From: Oegoconia quadripuncta
Lineage: Eukaryota; Arthropoda; Insecta; Lepidoptera; Autostichidae
Reading direction: 5' to 3'
Assembly: GCA_949316235.1 (NCBI GenBank)
Contig: OX438741.1
Location: forward strand, 40,252,067 to 40,316,066
Length of the DNA stretch: 64,000 nt
Made by a program: the position numbers and the translations under genes. The notes below the pieces were generated by a model. It was not told where the DNA came from and searched no databases. It was given only the letters and a program-made list of their open reading frames with translations. Position 1 is the first letter of the stretch, and every line of letters begins with the position of its first letter. This document shows, in pieces, positions 26,201-31,079 of this stretch.

Positions 26201-26438
26201 GACAGGAAAATCATAATCCTGTATCCATCTATTAAAGGTCAATCACCTTAAAGTTCCCGCCGTTCAGCCATGACACCAGCGCATCCAACAGCTGCGCCGC
26301 GAGGTCGTGAGTGATCTCCGGCTCGCGGCGAACAAGCGCGGTGAGCTGATCACCGAGCTGCTGCCGAAGACGGAGGTCCGGCCGGCTGAGGAGTGGCAGC
26401 GCGGCCTCTAGTGAGGCCGGTTGAGGGTAGTGCGCCAT
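2112..26438 (-). CDS. chb: CLASP (orbit/mast/chromosome bows), 5' part of gene, 13 coding exons, continues past left edge
   Basis: CLASP family microtubule plus-end protein, which binds tubulin through TOG domains, promotes rescue and acts at kinetochores, spindle and cell cortex. Exons, in transcript order: 26247-26438, 22415-22515, 16632-16808, 15272-15396, 12699-12812, 11364-11471, 8922-9020, 7320-7510, 6747-6869, 5914-6033, 4300-4427, 2953-3081, 2112-2248. All have AG/GT borders, and the phases join into one frame of 1,744 bases (581 codons). Residues about 1-225 form TOG1, 240-310 a Ser/Pro linker, and 315-545 TOG2. Diagnostic strings as recalled from the family are [48 protein letters not shown] and [16 protein letters not shown]. 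The C-terminal half (remaining TOG, EB1-binding and CLIP-interacting parts) lies beyond position 1. Identification is from family knowledge, not a database search. Confidence 0.93.
2325..2915. repeat. degenerate short tandem array (AGTGTGATCATC-type)
   Basis: Roughly 20-24-bp units of GAGAGAAAAAGTGTGATCAT type repeat about fifteen times on the plus strand, drifting to GAAAGCTTGGTCACCGGGGA. An unrelated 80-bp AT-rich piece interrupts at 2768-2848. The open frame at 2368-2589 is a product of the repeat, not a gene. It lies between two conserved CLASP exons. Confidence 0.7.
2953..3081 (-). CDS. chb: CLASP coding exon 12 (TOG2, residues 493-536)
   Basis: Encodes [20 protein letters not shown] and [20 protein letters not shown] then CGR. 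Matches EFLDLLLQEWQTHSLERH and DADSEAR in human CLASP. Acceptor CTTTTGCAG, donor AGGAA|GTATGT; the donor choice is fixed because it recreates the conserved R-K-A-Y-W across the junction. Confidence 0.9.
3148..3640 (-). mobile_element. 3' part of non-LTR element, family D
   Basis: Antisense 3' end AAATCAAATCAGAAATGTTT, the AGAAGAACGAGCAAGAAACT signature, then remnants of the ORF2 C-terminus (FYNKVP.., KAF-like) to about 3640. Nearly the same sequence recurs at 43556-43945. Confidence 0.75.
3673..3867. mobile_element. foldback MITE (CTGGTGAC ends)
   Basis: About 55-bp imperfect inverted ends: left CTGGTGACGCTACTCTTGAT and CCATAGTCGAATTCG; right arm is the reverse complement, ending in GTCACCAG. 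Related, partly broken copies are at 14530-14768, 20139-20232 and 20925-21165. No coding content. Confidence 0.7.
4150..4212 (-). mobile_element. fragment of tRNA-derived SINE, family B
   Basis: Contains CATGTGTCCGTATTCATCAC and the antisense B-box-like region CCGAGATTCGAACTTG, as in the full copies elsewhere. Truncated at both ends. Confidence 0.5.
4300..4427 (-). CDS. chb: CLASP coding exon 11 (TOG2, residues 451-493)
   Basis: Encodes [20 protein letters not shown] and [20 protein letters not shown] then TL. The family has RYI..YTH..RL and SKSKDIRSTL here. Acceptor TATCCAG, donor CTCAG|GTAAGC. 128 bp, leaving two bases for the next exon. Confidence 0.9.
4646..4945 (+). mobile_element. 3' part of SINE family A, split by a MITE
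   Basis: GTCAGTACGCTTCCACCTTC at 4649 and TCAGGTGTGATTGAGGTCAA at 4888 are adjacent in intact copies but here are separated by the MITE at 4698-4887. Ends with ACCCGTTTTGCATAAAA and an A-rich tail. Confidence 0.8.
4698..4887. mobile_element. 190-bp palindromic MITE inserted in a SINE, TCA target duplication
   Basis: Long inverted arms: left GTGTGCGAAGTGCGAGTTTT, right arm reverse complement GGGCGGAGTGTGAGTTTTGT; inner arms carry GCGTTCGCGTTTACG and its counterpart. The empty site is known from other SINE copies, so the TCA at 4695-4697 and 4888-4890 can be read as the duplicated target. Confidence 0.8.
5115..5720 (-). mobile_element. 3' part of non-LTR element, family D, with ORF2 C-terminal remnant
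   Basis: Starts with the antisense tail CATCAAATCAAATCAAAAAT. The minus strand still encodes [17 protein letters not shown] near 5465-5530 and [20 protein letters not shown] further up, the C-terminus of an RT-type ORF2. Truncated and joined to a SINE C fragment. Confidence 0.75.
5695..5868 (+). mobile_element. 3' part of SINE family C
   Basis: Has CGACTGCTCTTAAACGGTGA, GAGGAAACCTGCATGCCTGA, CCAGCGTGGTGGACTATTGC and a terminal GATGATGATGAT run, as in the full copy at 34488-34782. Confidence 0.75.
5914..6033 (-). CDS. chb: CLASP coding exon 10 (TOG2, residues 411-450)
   Basis: Encodes [20 protein letters not shown] followed by [20 protein letters not shown], nearly identical to the Orbit TOG2 segment [20 protein letters not shown]. 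Acceptor CTTTTGCAG, donor AAG|GTGAGC. 120 bp, phase 0 at both ends. Confidence 0.94.
6133..6392. repeat. 16-bp tandem repeat (CAGAGCGGACATTTGT)
   Basis: About sixteen degenerate 16-bp units in a CLASP intron between exons 10 and 9, best preserved at 6255-6370. No open frame of interest. The rest of this intron (6400-6745) is AT-rich with nothing recognised. Confidence 0.8.
6747..6869 (-). CDS. chb: CLASP coding exon 9 (TOG2, residues 370-410)
   Basis: Begins [20 protein letters not shown] and ends [21 protein letters not shown] and the KDLRSQ turn are invariant in CLASP TOG2. Acceptor CTCCAACAG, donor TCAG|GTGAGT. 123 bp, phase 0 at both ends. Confidence 0.92.
6926..7206 (+). mobile_element. 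chimera: MITE end fused to SINE family A 3' part
   Basis: GTCGATATAAGACGATGCCT leads into a MITE end (CGGCCCGTATTAATAAACCG) that joins SINE A directly at GACGAAGATGACCATCTTAT. The same chimera is almost identical at 14097-14363, so the two share one origin. Confidence 0.75.
7320..7510 (-). CDS. chb: CLASP coding exon 8 (start of TOG2, residues 306-369)
   Basis: Encodes a Gly/Ser/Ala lead-in, then [31 protein letters not shown] and [10 protein letters not shown]. This aligns with GAVTMESFESSFE, AKDMDDI and [10 protein letters not shown] in Orbit, the N-terminal helices of TOG2. GC-rich with many CpG. Acceptor TTCACCAG, donor GCG|GTGAGT; ends in phase 0. Confidence 0.9.
7656..7984 (+). mobile_element. 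SINE family A, full-length copy
   Basis: tRNA-derived head with A-box-like TGGCTCAATGT and B-box GGTTCGATCCC, body with GGTTGGTGGTAGGGCATTTT and ATCTGCCGCCAAACAGCAAT, and 3' end GGTCAAGTGCTAACCCGTTG with an A-tail. Inserted between CLASP exons 8 and 7. Confidence 0.85.
8163..8775 (+). mobile_element. PIF/Harbinger-like nonautonomous element, 613 bp, TTA target duplication
   Basis: Ends are AGCAGGCTGTAAACGTTCAA and its reverse complement (CGTTTACAGCCTGCT), flanked on both sides by TTA (8160-8162 and 8776-8778). Many TTTGACAAACATG motifs lie inside. A short transposase-like relic is at 8315-8449. Three-base TTA duplications are typical of the PIF/Harbinger superfamily. Confidence 0.8.
8315..8449 (+). 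pseudogene. Harbinger nuclease-like N-terminal relic, 44 codons
   Basis: A small frame reads [20 protein letters not shown] then [16 protein letters not shown] and stops. The basic R-R-W-x-x-x-W-L-x-x-R pattern recalls the N-terminus of HARBI1-type nucleases. The catalytic part is absent, so the element cannot move on its own. Confidence 0.45.
8922..9020 (-). CDS. chb: CLASP coding exon 7 (linker, residues 273-306)
   Basis: Pro/Ser/Lys-rich linker: [20 protein letters not shown] then [12 protein letters not shown]. Acceptor GTTTGCAG, donor AGTG|GTAAGT. Support is the reading frame, the matching phases (2+96+1 bases) and its position between two strongly conserved exons. Basic Ser/Pro linkers in this place bind the microtubule lattice in the family. 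Confidence 0.8.
9178..10640. repeat. 46-bp minisatellite with higher-order structure
   Basis: More than twenty units, each containing AATTAGAAATGACCCAGAAT and GGAAATGGATCAGAAGTTAT, at 9360-10450. A longer flanking block (GAATCCGAAGTTACAATAGG, GGATCACACGTAATAGTTTT, AATTATAAGTTACGCAGGG) occurs at 9270-9360 and again at 9850-9950, splitting the array into two blocks. Some units are 45 bp. Confidence 0.9.
10641..11363. other. intron DNA with no recognised feature
   Basis: AT-rich. CGAACGTT and TTTTTCGGGGTAATGTAATT type palindrome-like motifs occur near 11140-11330 and suggest an old foldback repeat, but I cannot define its ends. Confidence 0.3.
11364..11471 (-). CDS. chb: CLASP coding exon 6 (linker, residues 237-273)
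   Basis: Encodes [20 protein letters not shown] and a Ser/Thr/Pro-rich stretch ending GASTP. The DEAD.I / R..KR pattern matches the linker just after TOG1 in Orbit. Acceptor TACTTCCAG, donor CCAG|GTCAGC. The linker is low in conservation, so the frame is set by the exact phase fit (2+105+1 bases). Confidence 0.85.
11641..12026. mobile_element. SINE B tail (minus) abutting SINE A (plus)
   Basis: 11641-11702 is antisense SINE B (TATAAATGAAAACATCCATA, ATGTCCGTATTCATCATACA). SINE A starts at 11702 with CGTGGCTCAATGTAAACAAC, lacking its first bases, and runs to the A-tail at 12026. The 40 bp after the tail are shared with the copy at 13712-14058. Confidence 0.8.
12119..12600 (-). mobile_element. 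Jockey/CR1-type LINE 3' end, with a second inverted fragment
   Basis: The minus strand encodes [20 protein letters not shown] and [20 protein letters not shown] then [14 protein letters not shown], the ORF2 C-terminus of a non-LTR element. The poly-T at 12183 is its A-tail. Immediately left, 12119-12181 carries the same ORF region in the opposite orientation. Confidence 0.75.
12699..12812 (-). CDS. chb: CLASP coding exon 5 (end of TOG1, residues 199-237)
   Basis: Encodes [20 protein letters not shown] then [17 protein letters not shown]. Fly Orbit has a near-identical LEQKFDQVKQEGLLLPS at the end of TOG1. Acceptor ATTCACAG, donor ACTG|GTGAGT. 114 bp with two leading and one trailing codon base. 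Confidence 0.92.
12922..12955. repeat. perfect 15-bp hairpin, 4-base loop
   Basis: GCAACGAGGTCAGTG, CATT, then CACTGACCTCGTTGC. Lies 110 bp upstream of CLASP exon 5 in its intron. Confidence 0.8.
13048..13645 (-). mobile_element. 3' part of LINE family D with 127-codon ORF2 remnant
   Basis: The best preserved protein remnant of this family: [20 protein letters not shown] at the upper end, then [20 protein letters not shown] and [17 protein letters not shown] before the stop at 13255. This is the tail of an RT-bearing ORF2 with no catalytic motif. The 3' end is AATCAAATCAAAACATTTTA antisense. Confidence 0.8.
13712..14058 (+). mobile_element. SINE family A, full-length
   Basis: Head CCGCCTCCGTGGCTCAATGT, B-box GGGTTCGATCCCCAGCGGGG, and A-tail at 14048. 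The flank after the tail (GGGGTTTACTAATAAGTCTA) repeats that of the copy ending at 12026. Confidence 0.85.
14097..14363 (+). mobile_element. second copy of MITE-SINE A chimera
   Basis: Nearly identical to 6926-7206 from GTCGATATAAGACGATGCCT onward, ending in an A-tail at 14346-14366. Confidence 0.8.
14408..15046. mobile_element. SINE B fragment, broken foldback MITE, and SINE B (minus)
   Basis: 14408-14500 is plus-strand SINE B (GGTTGCGGGTTCGAATCC). 14530-14768 holds the CCATAGTCGAATTCGATCAA foldback MITE with an internal repeat. 14808-15046 is antisense SINE B with a TAAATAAATAAATA tail and CGGGATTCGAACCCGCAACC. The following bases to 15080 resemble an RTE-type LINE tail. Confidence 0.7.
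15272..15396 (-). CDS. chb: CLASP coding exon 4 (TOG1, residues 157-199)
   Basis: This exon carries one of the best family signatures: [20 protein letters not shown] followed by YRHVG, matching LLGDPNSQVRDAAINSLVEI and YRHVGE in human CLASP. Acceptor GTTTCTAG, donor GTTG|GTGAGT. 125 bp; one leading and one trailing codon base fit exons 3 and 5. Confidence 0.92.
15486..15796 (-). mobile_element. SINE family A, minus strand
   Basis: Poly-T at 15483, TGCACAACGTGTTAACATTT, GGCGGCAGATTTAGATAAGA, and the head GAGCCATGGAGGCGGTTC at the upper end. Confidence 0.85.
15850..16575 (-). mobile_element. LINE (I/R1-like) ORF2 C-terminal fragment
   Basis: The minus strand near 16220-16560 reads [20 protein letters not shown] then [16 protein letters not shown], the H-x2-W-E-C...ER tail seen after the RT/RNase H part of I-, R1- and Jockey-like elements. 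Stops and frame breaks occur below 16220. 5'-truncated. Confidence 0.6.
16632..16808 (-). CDS. chb: CLASP coding exon 3 (TOG1, residues 98-157)
   Basis: The exon encodes [20 protein letters not shown] and then helices ending [13 protein letters not shown], aligning with the family segment RLGDSRDTVRE through KVREEFLQT of fly Orbit. Acceptor CCGTAG, donor ACAG|GTAGAA. It is strongly GC-rich compared with the flanking introns, and Ala-rich. 177 bp with one leading and two trailing codon bases. Confidence 0.88.
16905..17216 (-). mobile_element. internal fragment of LINE family D ORF2
   Basis: The minus strand encodes [40 protein letters not shown] and [12 protein letters not shown]. It is homologous to the 13255-13638 remnant but lacks the 3' end. 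Confidence 0.7.
17607..19650 (-). mobile_element. 5'-truncated Jockey-clade non-LTR retrotransposon
   Basis: Poly-T at 17607-17625 is the A-tail. ORF2 covers the pre-RT region, reverse transcriptase and C-terminal region; the endonuclease half is missing. It is inserted in the loop of a MITE. Confidence 0.85.
17751..19650 (-). pseudogene. Jockey-type ORF2 reverse transcriptase, frameshifted
   Basis: The upper part (18880-19650) encodes the region before and at the start of RT, with [19 protein letters not shown] and [13 protein letters not shown] one-base loss near 18875 shifts the frame; the lower part continues [63 protein letters not shown], and the catalytic box [11 protein letters not shown] (F-A-D-D), then the thumb region to a stop at 17751. 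No APE endonuclease is present. Reverse transcriptase would copy element RNA at a nicked target, but this copy is dead. Confidence 0.88.
19740..20120. repeat. unclassified dispersed repeat, family E
   Basis: TTCCCACAGATGATTTCCCT, GTGGTAGCTTGGACATAC and AACAAATGATATCATGTATC recur at 43985-44110 and 59845-59970, and in part near 60218. No coding content; probably the 3' UTR of an unidentified element. Confidence 0.55.
20139..20575. mobile_element. half MITE plus LINE family D tail (minus)
   Basis: 20139-20232 is one arm of the CCATAGTCGAATTCG foldback MITE. 20236-20575 is a family D tail beginning AAAGTCAAAGTCAAAAATGC with CCCTGAGAAGAACAAGCAAG. Confidence 0.7.
20576..20918 (+). mobile_element. 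SINE family A, full-length
   Basis: Head CCGCCTCCGTGGCTCAATGT, B-box GGGTTCGATCCCCAGTGGGG, and an 18-base A-tail starting at 20903. Confidence 0.85.
20925..21460. mobile_element. foldback MITE and two LINE 3' tails
   Basis: 20950-21165 has paired CCAACAAATTTTGGCTATGG and GAATTCGACTATGG arms. 21166-21310 is an antisense LINE end (ATGAGAGGGCGGCAAACGAG, GGACACCCGCAACACCAAAA), also at 29755 and 52928. 21325-21460 is an RTE-like end (GAGCTATGCTCTTGTCGGTG) also at 53810. Confidence 0.65.
21574..21697. mobile_element. 124-bp palindromic MITE
   Basis: Arms GATGGTAAAATCTCAGAAAA ... TAGTGTTC and GAACACTA ... TTTTCTGAGATTTTACCATC, about 45 bp each with a short loop. No coding content. Confidence 0.75.
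21933..22372. mobile_element. SINE B (plus) followed by a TG microsatellite
   Basis: 21935-22095 has GACGACCGTTTGGTGTAGCG, ACCAACGGTTGCGGC and GGGACTAGATGATTGGTGTA. 22310-22372 is a TATG/TG-rich simple repeat just upstream of CLASP exon 2. Confidence 0.7.
22415..22515 (-). CDS. chb: CLASP coding exon 2 (TOG1, residues 65-98)
   Basis: The exon encodes [20 protein letters not shown] and then a segment ending MLPHIIDR, matching the second HEAT repeat of TOG1 in fly Orbit and human CLASP1. The acceptor is CCATTACAG and the donor ACAG|GTAAGC. Length 101 bp; it ends after two bases of the Arg codon completed by the next exon. Confidence 0.9.
22540..22915. repeat. imperfect direct repeat in intron
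   Basis: TATTAGCGACCGATTCAGTT / AATCTAGCTTCGGCCACAG recurs as TATTAGTGACCGATCATAGG / AATCTAGCTTCGTCCACAA about 160-260 bp further on, with lost and gained bases. Class unknown. Confidence 0.45.
22922..23676 (-). mobile_element. two LINE family D 3' parts in tandem
   Basis: 22922-23040 is a fragment of the ORF2 tail; 23038-23676 is a longer copy beginning CAAAGTCAAAAAATATTTAT. Minus-strand remnants include [38 protein letters not shown] and [14 protein letters not shown]. Confidence 0.75.
24160..24400 (-). mobile_element. GC-rich LINE-like 3' end
   Basis: Poly-T at 24172 then GTCGCGGGGTAACGCATGAC and a GC-rich block ending GGAGGGCGTCTAGCGCACCC. Resembles in style the larger GC-rich insertion at 57058-58405. 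23700-24150 holds nothing recognised. Confidence 0.5.
24548..25242. mobile_element. SINE B copies in opposite orientation
   Basis: 24548-24797 is plus (TTTGGTGTAGTGGTTAGCAA, TTGCGGGTTTGAATCCCGCT, GGAACTAGATGGCGCTGT). 25045-25242 is minus (GCGGGATTCGAACCCGCGAC). Between them is AT-rich DNA without a gene. Confidence 0.75.
25617..26110 (+). mobile_element. LINE family D 3' end (plus) followed by SINE B 3' part
   Basis: The plus strand reads [20 protein letters not shown] then [20 protein letters not shown] and stop at 25744, continuing into the 3' UTR and TATTTTGATTTGATT end at 25925. SINE B 3' sequence follows to 26110. Confidence 0.8.
26247..26438 (-). CDS. chb: CLASP coding exon 1 (residues 1-64, start codon)
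   Basis: The ATG lies at 26436-26438, immediately after a pyrimidine-rich TTTCTCCAG acceptor, so a 5' UTR intron is likely to end exactly at the start codon. The exon encodes [17 protein letters not shown] and onward to SWLNGGNFK, the first HEAT helices of TOG1; fly Orbit similarly has WLTGSHFK at this place. The donor is AAG|GTGATT. Length is 64 codons, phase 0. Confidence 0.88.
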
Positions 26439-26734
26439 CTGGAGAAAAATATTAAAAAATAATTTCAACATACTTGCTAGGTGAATATAATTTCACCGTT
26501 CAAAACACGCGTGTGTTATAACCGCAAATAGTGAAGTTATATTCTATAACCGCACTATTTGCTATGGCAAAGAATACAAGTCTCATACAGCCAAGTGATA
26601 ACATCATCAGCCCGGTGAATAAAATATCGCTCATCTCCATGTGTTATGGAGATCAGTAATAAAATATTATGCTTCAAATTGTTGTTTTTTTTAATTTCGA
26701 ACTGGCACGCCGCAGCCGCTGCAGACGGTGGTAA

Positions 26735-27077
26735 CTAGCCAGGCGGGCATTTAAAATGCACTACCACCAACCAAACCGAATATCTACCCCGCTGGGGATC
26801 CAACCCGCGACCTCGGAATGGTAACCCCAATGTTGTTTACATTGAGCCACGGAGGTGGTTAACTCCCAGTTTCCGCAATCTGTCAGCAGTAGGACATTTA
26901 GCGACTGTTTTGGCATCATTTTCCTTTACTTAGACCCGTTTAATAAACAGTTCTCAAGATTGACAGGGCCTCAAGTTGACACTTGAGAATCTGTTGCATA
27001 TTTAAAAACGGCATCAAAAAAAATGGTCTTGAGACCGAGATGCAATCTCAAGAACGATTTATTAATACGGACCTAAG
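26735..27077. mobile_element. SINE A 5' part (minus) and a short MITE
   Basis: 26735-26863 holds CTAGCCAGGCGGGCATTTAA and GAGCCACGGAGGTGG. 26932-27077 has CCCGTTTAATAAACAGTTCT and ATTTATTAATACGGACCTAA ends, a compact relative of the 17297 MITE. Confidence 0.7.
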
Positions 27078-27184
27078 TCTTATGGCAGCACCCAGTGGTA
27101 CTTGAGACAATCTACGCTTCAACCTGCATCTGTCCTGTCTTGGGTTCATTAGATTTAATGCTAACGAGTTTGGATGATGTAGTA

Positions 27185-27700
27185 ATCTGTCTCTATATTT
27201 GCACGTGCGTCTGGGTCACTCATGCACGCCTCTTCATCTTAATAAAATTCACATTAGGGATTCCCCAATTTGTGACTGTGGTCTTGAGGAGGGGTCTACG
27301 GATCATATCTTTTTCAATTGCCCTATCCAACCAGTCTCTTTATATGATATACTCCCTTATGATATACCTAAACCCACTAACATGAAATGCCTATTGTTAT
27401 ATACAAATTCCCCTTTTGTAAATATTTTATCCAAGTATATATCCACATATAAGATAAAATTATGAAATTTAAGTATATCTTATTCGTGATTTGTCCCTGT
27501 GCCGTCCTGTACTATATATTCGTGTTTGTCTTTCTTTCTGTTTTAGATTGCTCAAACAGGATCTAGACCCATAGATTGGCACAGACTACATACTGGCCAA
27601 CCTCATTCAGCGTTTTAGCCATACAACCGGACACTGGCAGTAATGGTCGATCGTAATATAGACAACCGATTGCCATAAAACAAAAAGTTGAAGTTGAAGT
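27185..27700 (+). mobile_element. LINE 3' end with ORF2 C-terminal remnant
   Basis: Encodes MHVRLGHSCTPLHLNKIHIR, DSPICDCGLEEGSTDHIFFN and CP, the classic R-x-G-H / C-x-C / H-x-x-x-x-C-P tail of I/R1/Jockey-type ORF2, then NILSKYIS. A second copy is antisense at 30595-31075, a third is split at 52855-53240. Confidence 0.75.
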
Positions 27701-28202
27701 ATATTTGCATGCTATTTTTTCTTATGCCTCCTTGTAAGTGGCCATGTCTAAAAAACTAAGCATGTTATAGTTAGGCATTCATGTGTTTTAGCTGAAAATG
27801 TCATCGAGTTGCATTGCTTAACAAATAAAAATAAGAACTAATATTTTGTAACGATAATTTCCCTAAATGTGTTGAATTAAAAGAAATACCCATCAATTGA
27901 GTCTTTTTTTTTTAAAGAAACACATTTTTCAAGTTTAGCTTATTTAGTTACTTACTTAGTACTTGCGTTTCTTACTATTTTTAGCAATTGTTACTACATT
28001 TACAACACTTTATTAAATGTTTTAACAAAATCGCGGTTAATCGTTTTTCCGGGGTCAAACCGTAATTTCCCTGGGCTACTGGTACTACATAATTACGGAG
28101 GTCGCAGGTTCGGTTCCAACAAGGTACAGTCGCATTCAAAAGTGCAAAAAATACCTCATTTAATTTTTTTTGACATTGAGATTCTGTTGGCTCTCAGTCA
28201 TC

Positions 28203-28411
28203 TTTTTTTTTATGCACAACGGGTTGGTACTTGACCTCAATCGCACCTGATGTTAGTGAAGATGAGGTCGTAAGTGGAAGCGTACTGACCCGGAAACCCC
28301 AACACATTTGGGGGACTGGCTATCTTATCTATGACAACCGGAACACAACAATGCTATTAACATTGCTGCTTGGAGGCAGATTTAGAATAAGATGGTGGTA
28401 GCTAGCCATCT
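28203..28411 (-). mobile_element. SINE A 3' part
   Basis: Poly-T at 28204, then ATGCACAACGGGTTGGTACT and GAAACCCCAACACATTTGGG up to GGTGGTAGCTAGCC. The tRNA-like head is missing. Confidence 0.8.
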
Positions 28412-28455
28412 ATCTATTTTAGTTATCTGACTTATTAGATAGATAATCATCTTAC

Positions 28456-28634
28456 CTTTACCACTGCAGATTATTGTTGAGAATGTCCAAGTGGTCCTTC
28501 AGTTTGTACAATATTGTCCAATTCCATTCGCCTCTCATTTCACTTTCACTATTAGCACTTATTGGCACTAATTAGGCACTGCCCAGCACTTACACCCTTG
28601 GGCACTAATATTTATTCACTAGATCACTGTATTC
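28456..28634 (-). other. candidate 5' UTR exon of CLASP
   Basis: Coding exon 1 starts right at a splice acceptor, so an upstream noncoding exon is expected. A donor GTGGTAAAG|GTAAGATG sits at 28456. The upper end could be the AG at 28635-28636 (CCTCACAG) or an unmarked transcription start. A further GTAAGTT donor context occurs near 31500. No reading frame constrains this, so it is inference only. Confidence 0.3.
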
Positions 28635-28639
28635 CTGTG

Positions 28640-30594
28640 AGGCCTAGAGGTACGTCACATTTTAGGAGTGCACTGAAAATTTGTTCCGACTCAAAATAAT
28701 GTACTACTTAAGTTATTTTCTGTTTATTTCTTTATCTGTGAATAAAAAAAAAAAAAAAAAATTTCGGATCAATACATATAGAAGTTAATTAAGGTGGCAT
28801 CATATATAAGGTTCGTCACAATTTCTGTCTCTCCAACATTTGAAAGAAAGAAAGAAAAACATTTATTTCATGACATTATTTAGATGTCTTCGTGATAAGC
28901 GGCATAACAAACTTTTTCTAGGCCTAACCAAAAATTCAAATCAGTCAATTTTGTCGGGGTGGATGGAATGGATGGACCAAAGCAAGGGCGCATCTAGGCA
29001 TCGCATCAGGGCCACACATTTGTTTCCTTTGAGTCCGCAACTGCTAAACTTTTAAAAATCAAATGAATGTATAAAAAACGACCATGATTTTAGATTTCTG
29101 TGTAAATTTTTATTCAATTTCAAAGGGACAGTTACTCAGTTAATCACTAAGTTCTATTGCATCCAATCCCATAGGAGGCCTTAATAATACAATAACATCT
29201 GAACACGCTTCGGGCCATTTCAGTATATTATGACTTGATAACACTGTCTATTACTTGGATGACATCATGATGTAATGACTTTATCTGTATACCTATTAAC
29301 AGAGCATTGCAATGTTAGGTCTAGATACCTAGATGCAACAATATTTATGGAACATTTATGTGGCGTCAATTAAGATTCACTGGTGAGCTGATTTTAGGGT
29401 TAGCAAAAATCATGAATATTTTTATTTAAAAACTTATTCAAATTATTGTTAAATCTTGATTTTATTTACGCTAACGTCGATTTTACATTTACGACGCAAG
29501 TCTCGGGCATCAAATAAAATCTGGTTTGAATTCAAATATTATATAATAATAAAGTGTTAAAATAAAATAAATAAAATAACCAGGATCGTCTCCTCACGAG
29601 ATCAACTCCTTAACGGTTTACCACAGAAACAACATTTTGCATACACAGCTAGTTTTGATTGTTAAACATCATTTTCGCTATGCCCACATGCTGCTGTCAG
29701 AAATGTCTGCATTATGTAATAATCATGAGGGAGTGTTAAAAGCTTGCTTTGAAAATTTTTTTTTTTTAATATGAGAGGGCGGCAAACGAGCATGCGGGTC
29801 ACCTGATGGAAAGCAATCACTGCCGCCCATGGACACCCGCAACACCAAAAGGGTCACAGATGCGTTGCCGGCCTTTATTTTTAATATACGCAATATACCT
29901 AATACACGTGACCACAACAGATTTATTAAGCTACATTTAAATAAAAACGTTATCAAGTCCTACAAACCGTAGATATTGAGAGCCTAATGAGGTAATAAAA
30001 ATTGATAACTTGATGATAGTAGATTTCGTGGCTTGATAACAAGGGTTTCCCAAGGACATTACTAGTATTACAAATTGCCAATAAATTACCTCTTTGACAG
30101 TATCAACCCAAGGAAATACTGAGAAATTCCTTGCTTAAATAATGCCCGTAAAATCTAAGGTCTCGTCCGGTAGCATGTCCTTACAATGAGCTTTTCCTCA
30201 CGATGTTTTCCTTCACCATTTAATGTGAAAAAGTGAATAATAAAACACAAATGCAATCAAGGTTGACCCTTGCCAACTAAATAAGGTCTGAGAAGATACC
30301 AACGCCTACACTCTGCAGTGTAGATTTACATATTGTTACGTGCAGTTAGGATAAGCCTACCATAAAAGTAAGTCTGTCTGGGTACTAACATTTTTTTTCT
30401 GTTGTGCAATAAAGTGTATTTGTATTGTATTGTAAACATTATGAATTCTTGGAATAGAAAGGATTATTATAATAATGTATACATATTAGTTTTTGTGCAC
30501 TGAATTTAATATTAGAAATTGTAAATATAAAGTGAAAGGTTAGGCTGTTGTCAAGGGGCATTGTGGCAAAAATGTGTACTTTTCTAATTTTCTT
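28640..30594. other. intergenic DNA, one LINE tail, otherwise no gene seen
   Basis: 29755-29878 is the ATGAGAGGGCGGCAAACGAG LINE end. A GAAAGAAAGAAAG tract lies near 28844. The rest is AT-rich and I see no coherent reading frame or splice pattern. Confidence 0.5.
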
Positions 30595-31075
30595 TAGAGC
30601 ATATTTTTATTTATTTTTATATTTTATGGCAATTGGTCGTCTTTAATGCGACAACCATTACTGCCAGTGTTGTGCGGATAAAACATTGGGTGAGGTTGAC
30701 CAGTAAGAAATCTGAGCCAAACTATTGGTCTGTGTCCTGTTTGAGCCACCTAAAACAAAAAGGACAAACACAAATATACATAAAGTAAAACAACACAAGG
30801 ACTTCACAAATATGGTATTAAATATTATAGTTTTATATTATATCTAGAGAAATATATTTAGATAAAATATTAACAAATGTGGAATTTGTATATAACAATA
30901 GGGATTTCATGTTAATGGGCCTGGGGATATCAGGGGGGAGAATATCATACAAAGATCTTACACTCTGACCTATTGCTTGGCATTTATAAACACACCCTCT
31001 AAAACTAGGCACTATGATCGAGGTATAGCTAATACAACTTGGTGAAATAAAACCCATAACTTTTCAACACTACAT
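30595..31075 (-). mobile_element. LINE 3' end, antisense copy of the 27185 family
   Basis: The minus strand encodes SVRSLYDILPPDIPRPINMK then SLLLYTNSTFVNILSKYIS. The 3' UTR has GACAACCATTACTGCCAGTG. Truncated at about 31075. Confidence 0.75.
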
Positions 31076-31079
31076 CTAA

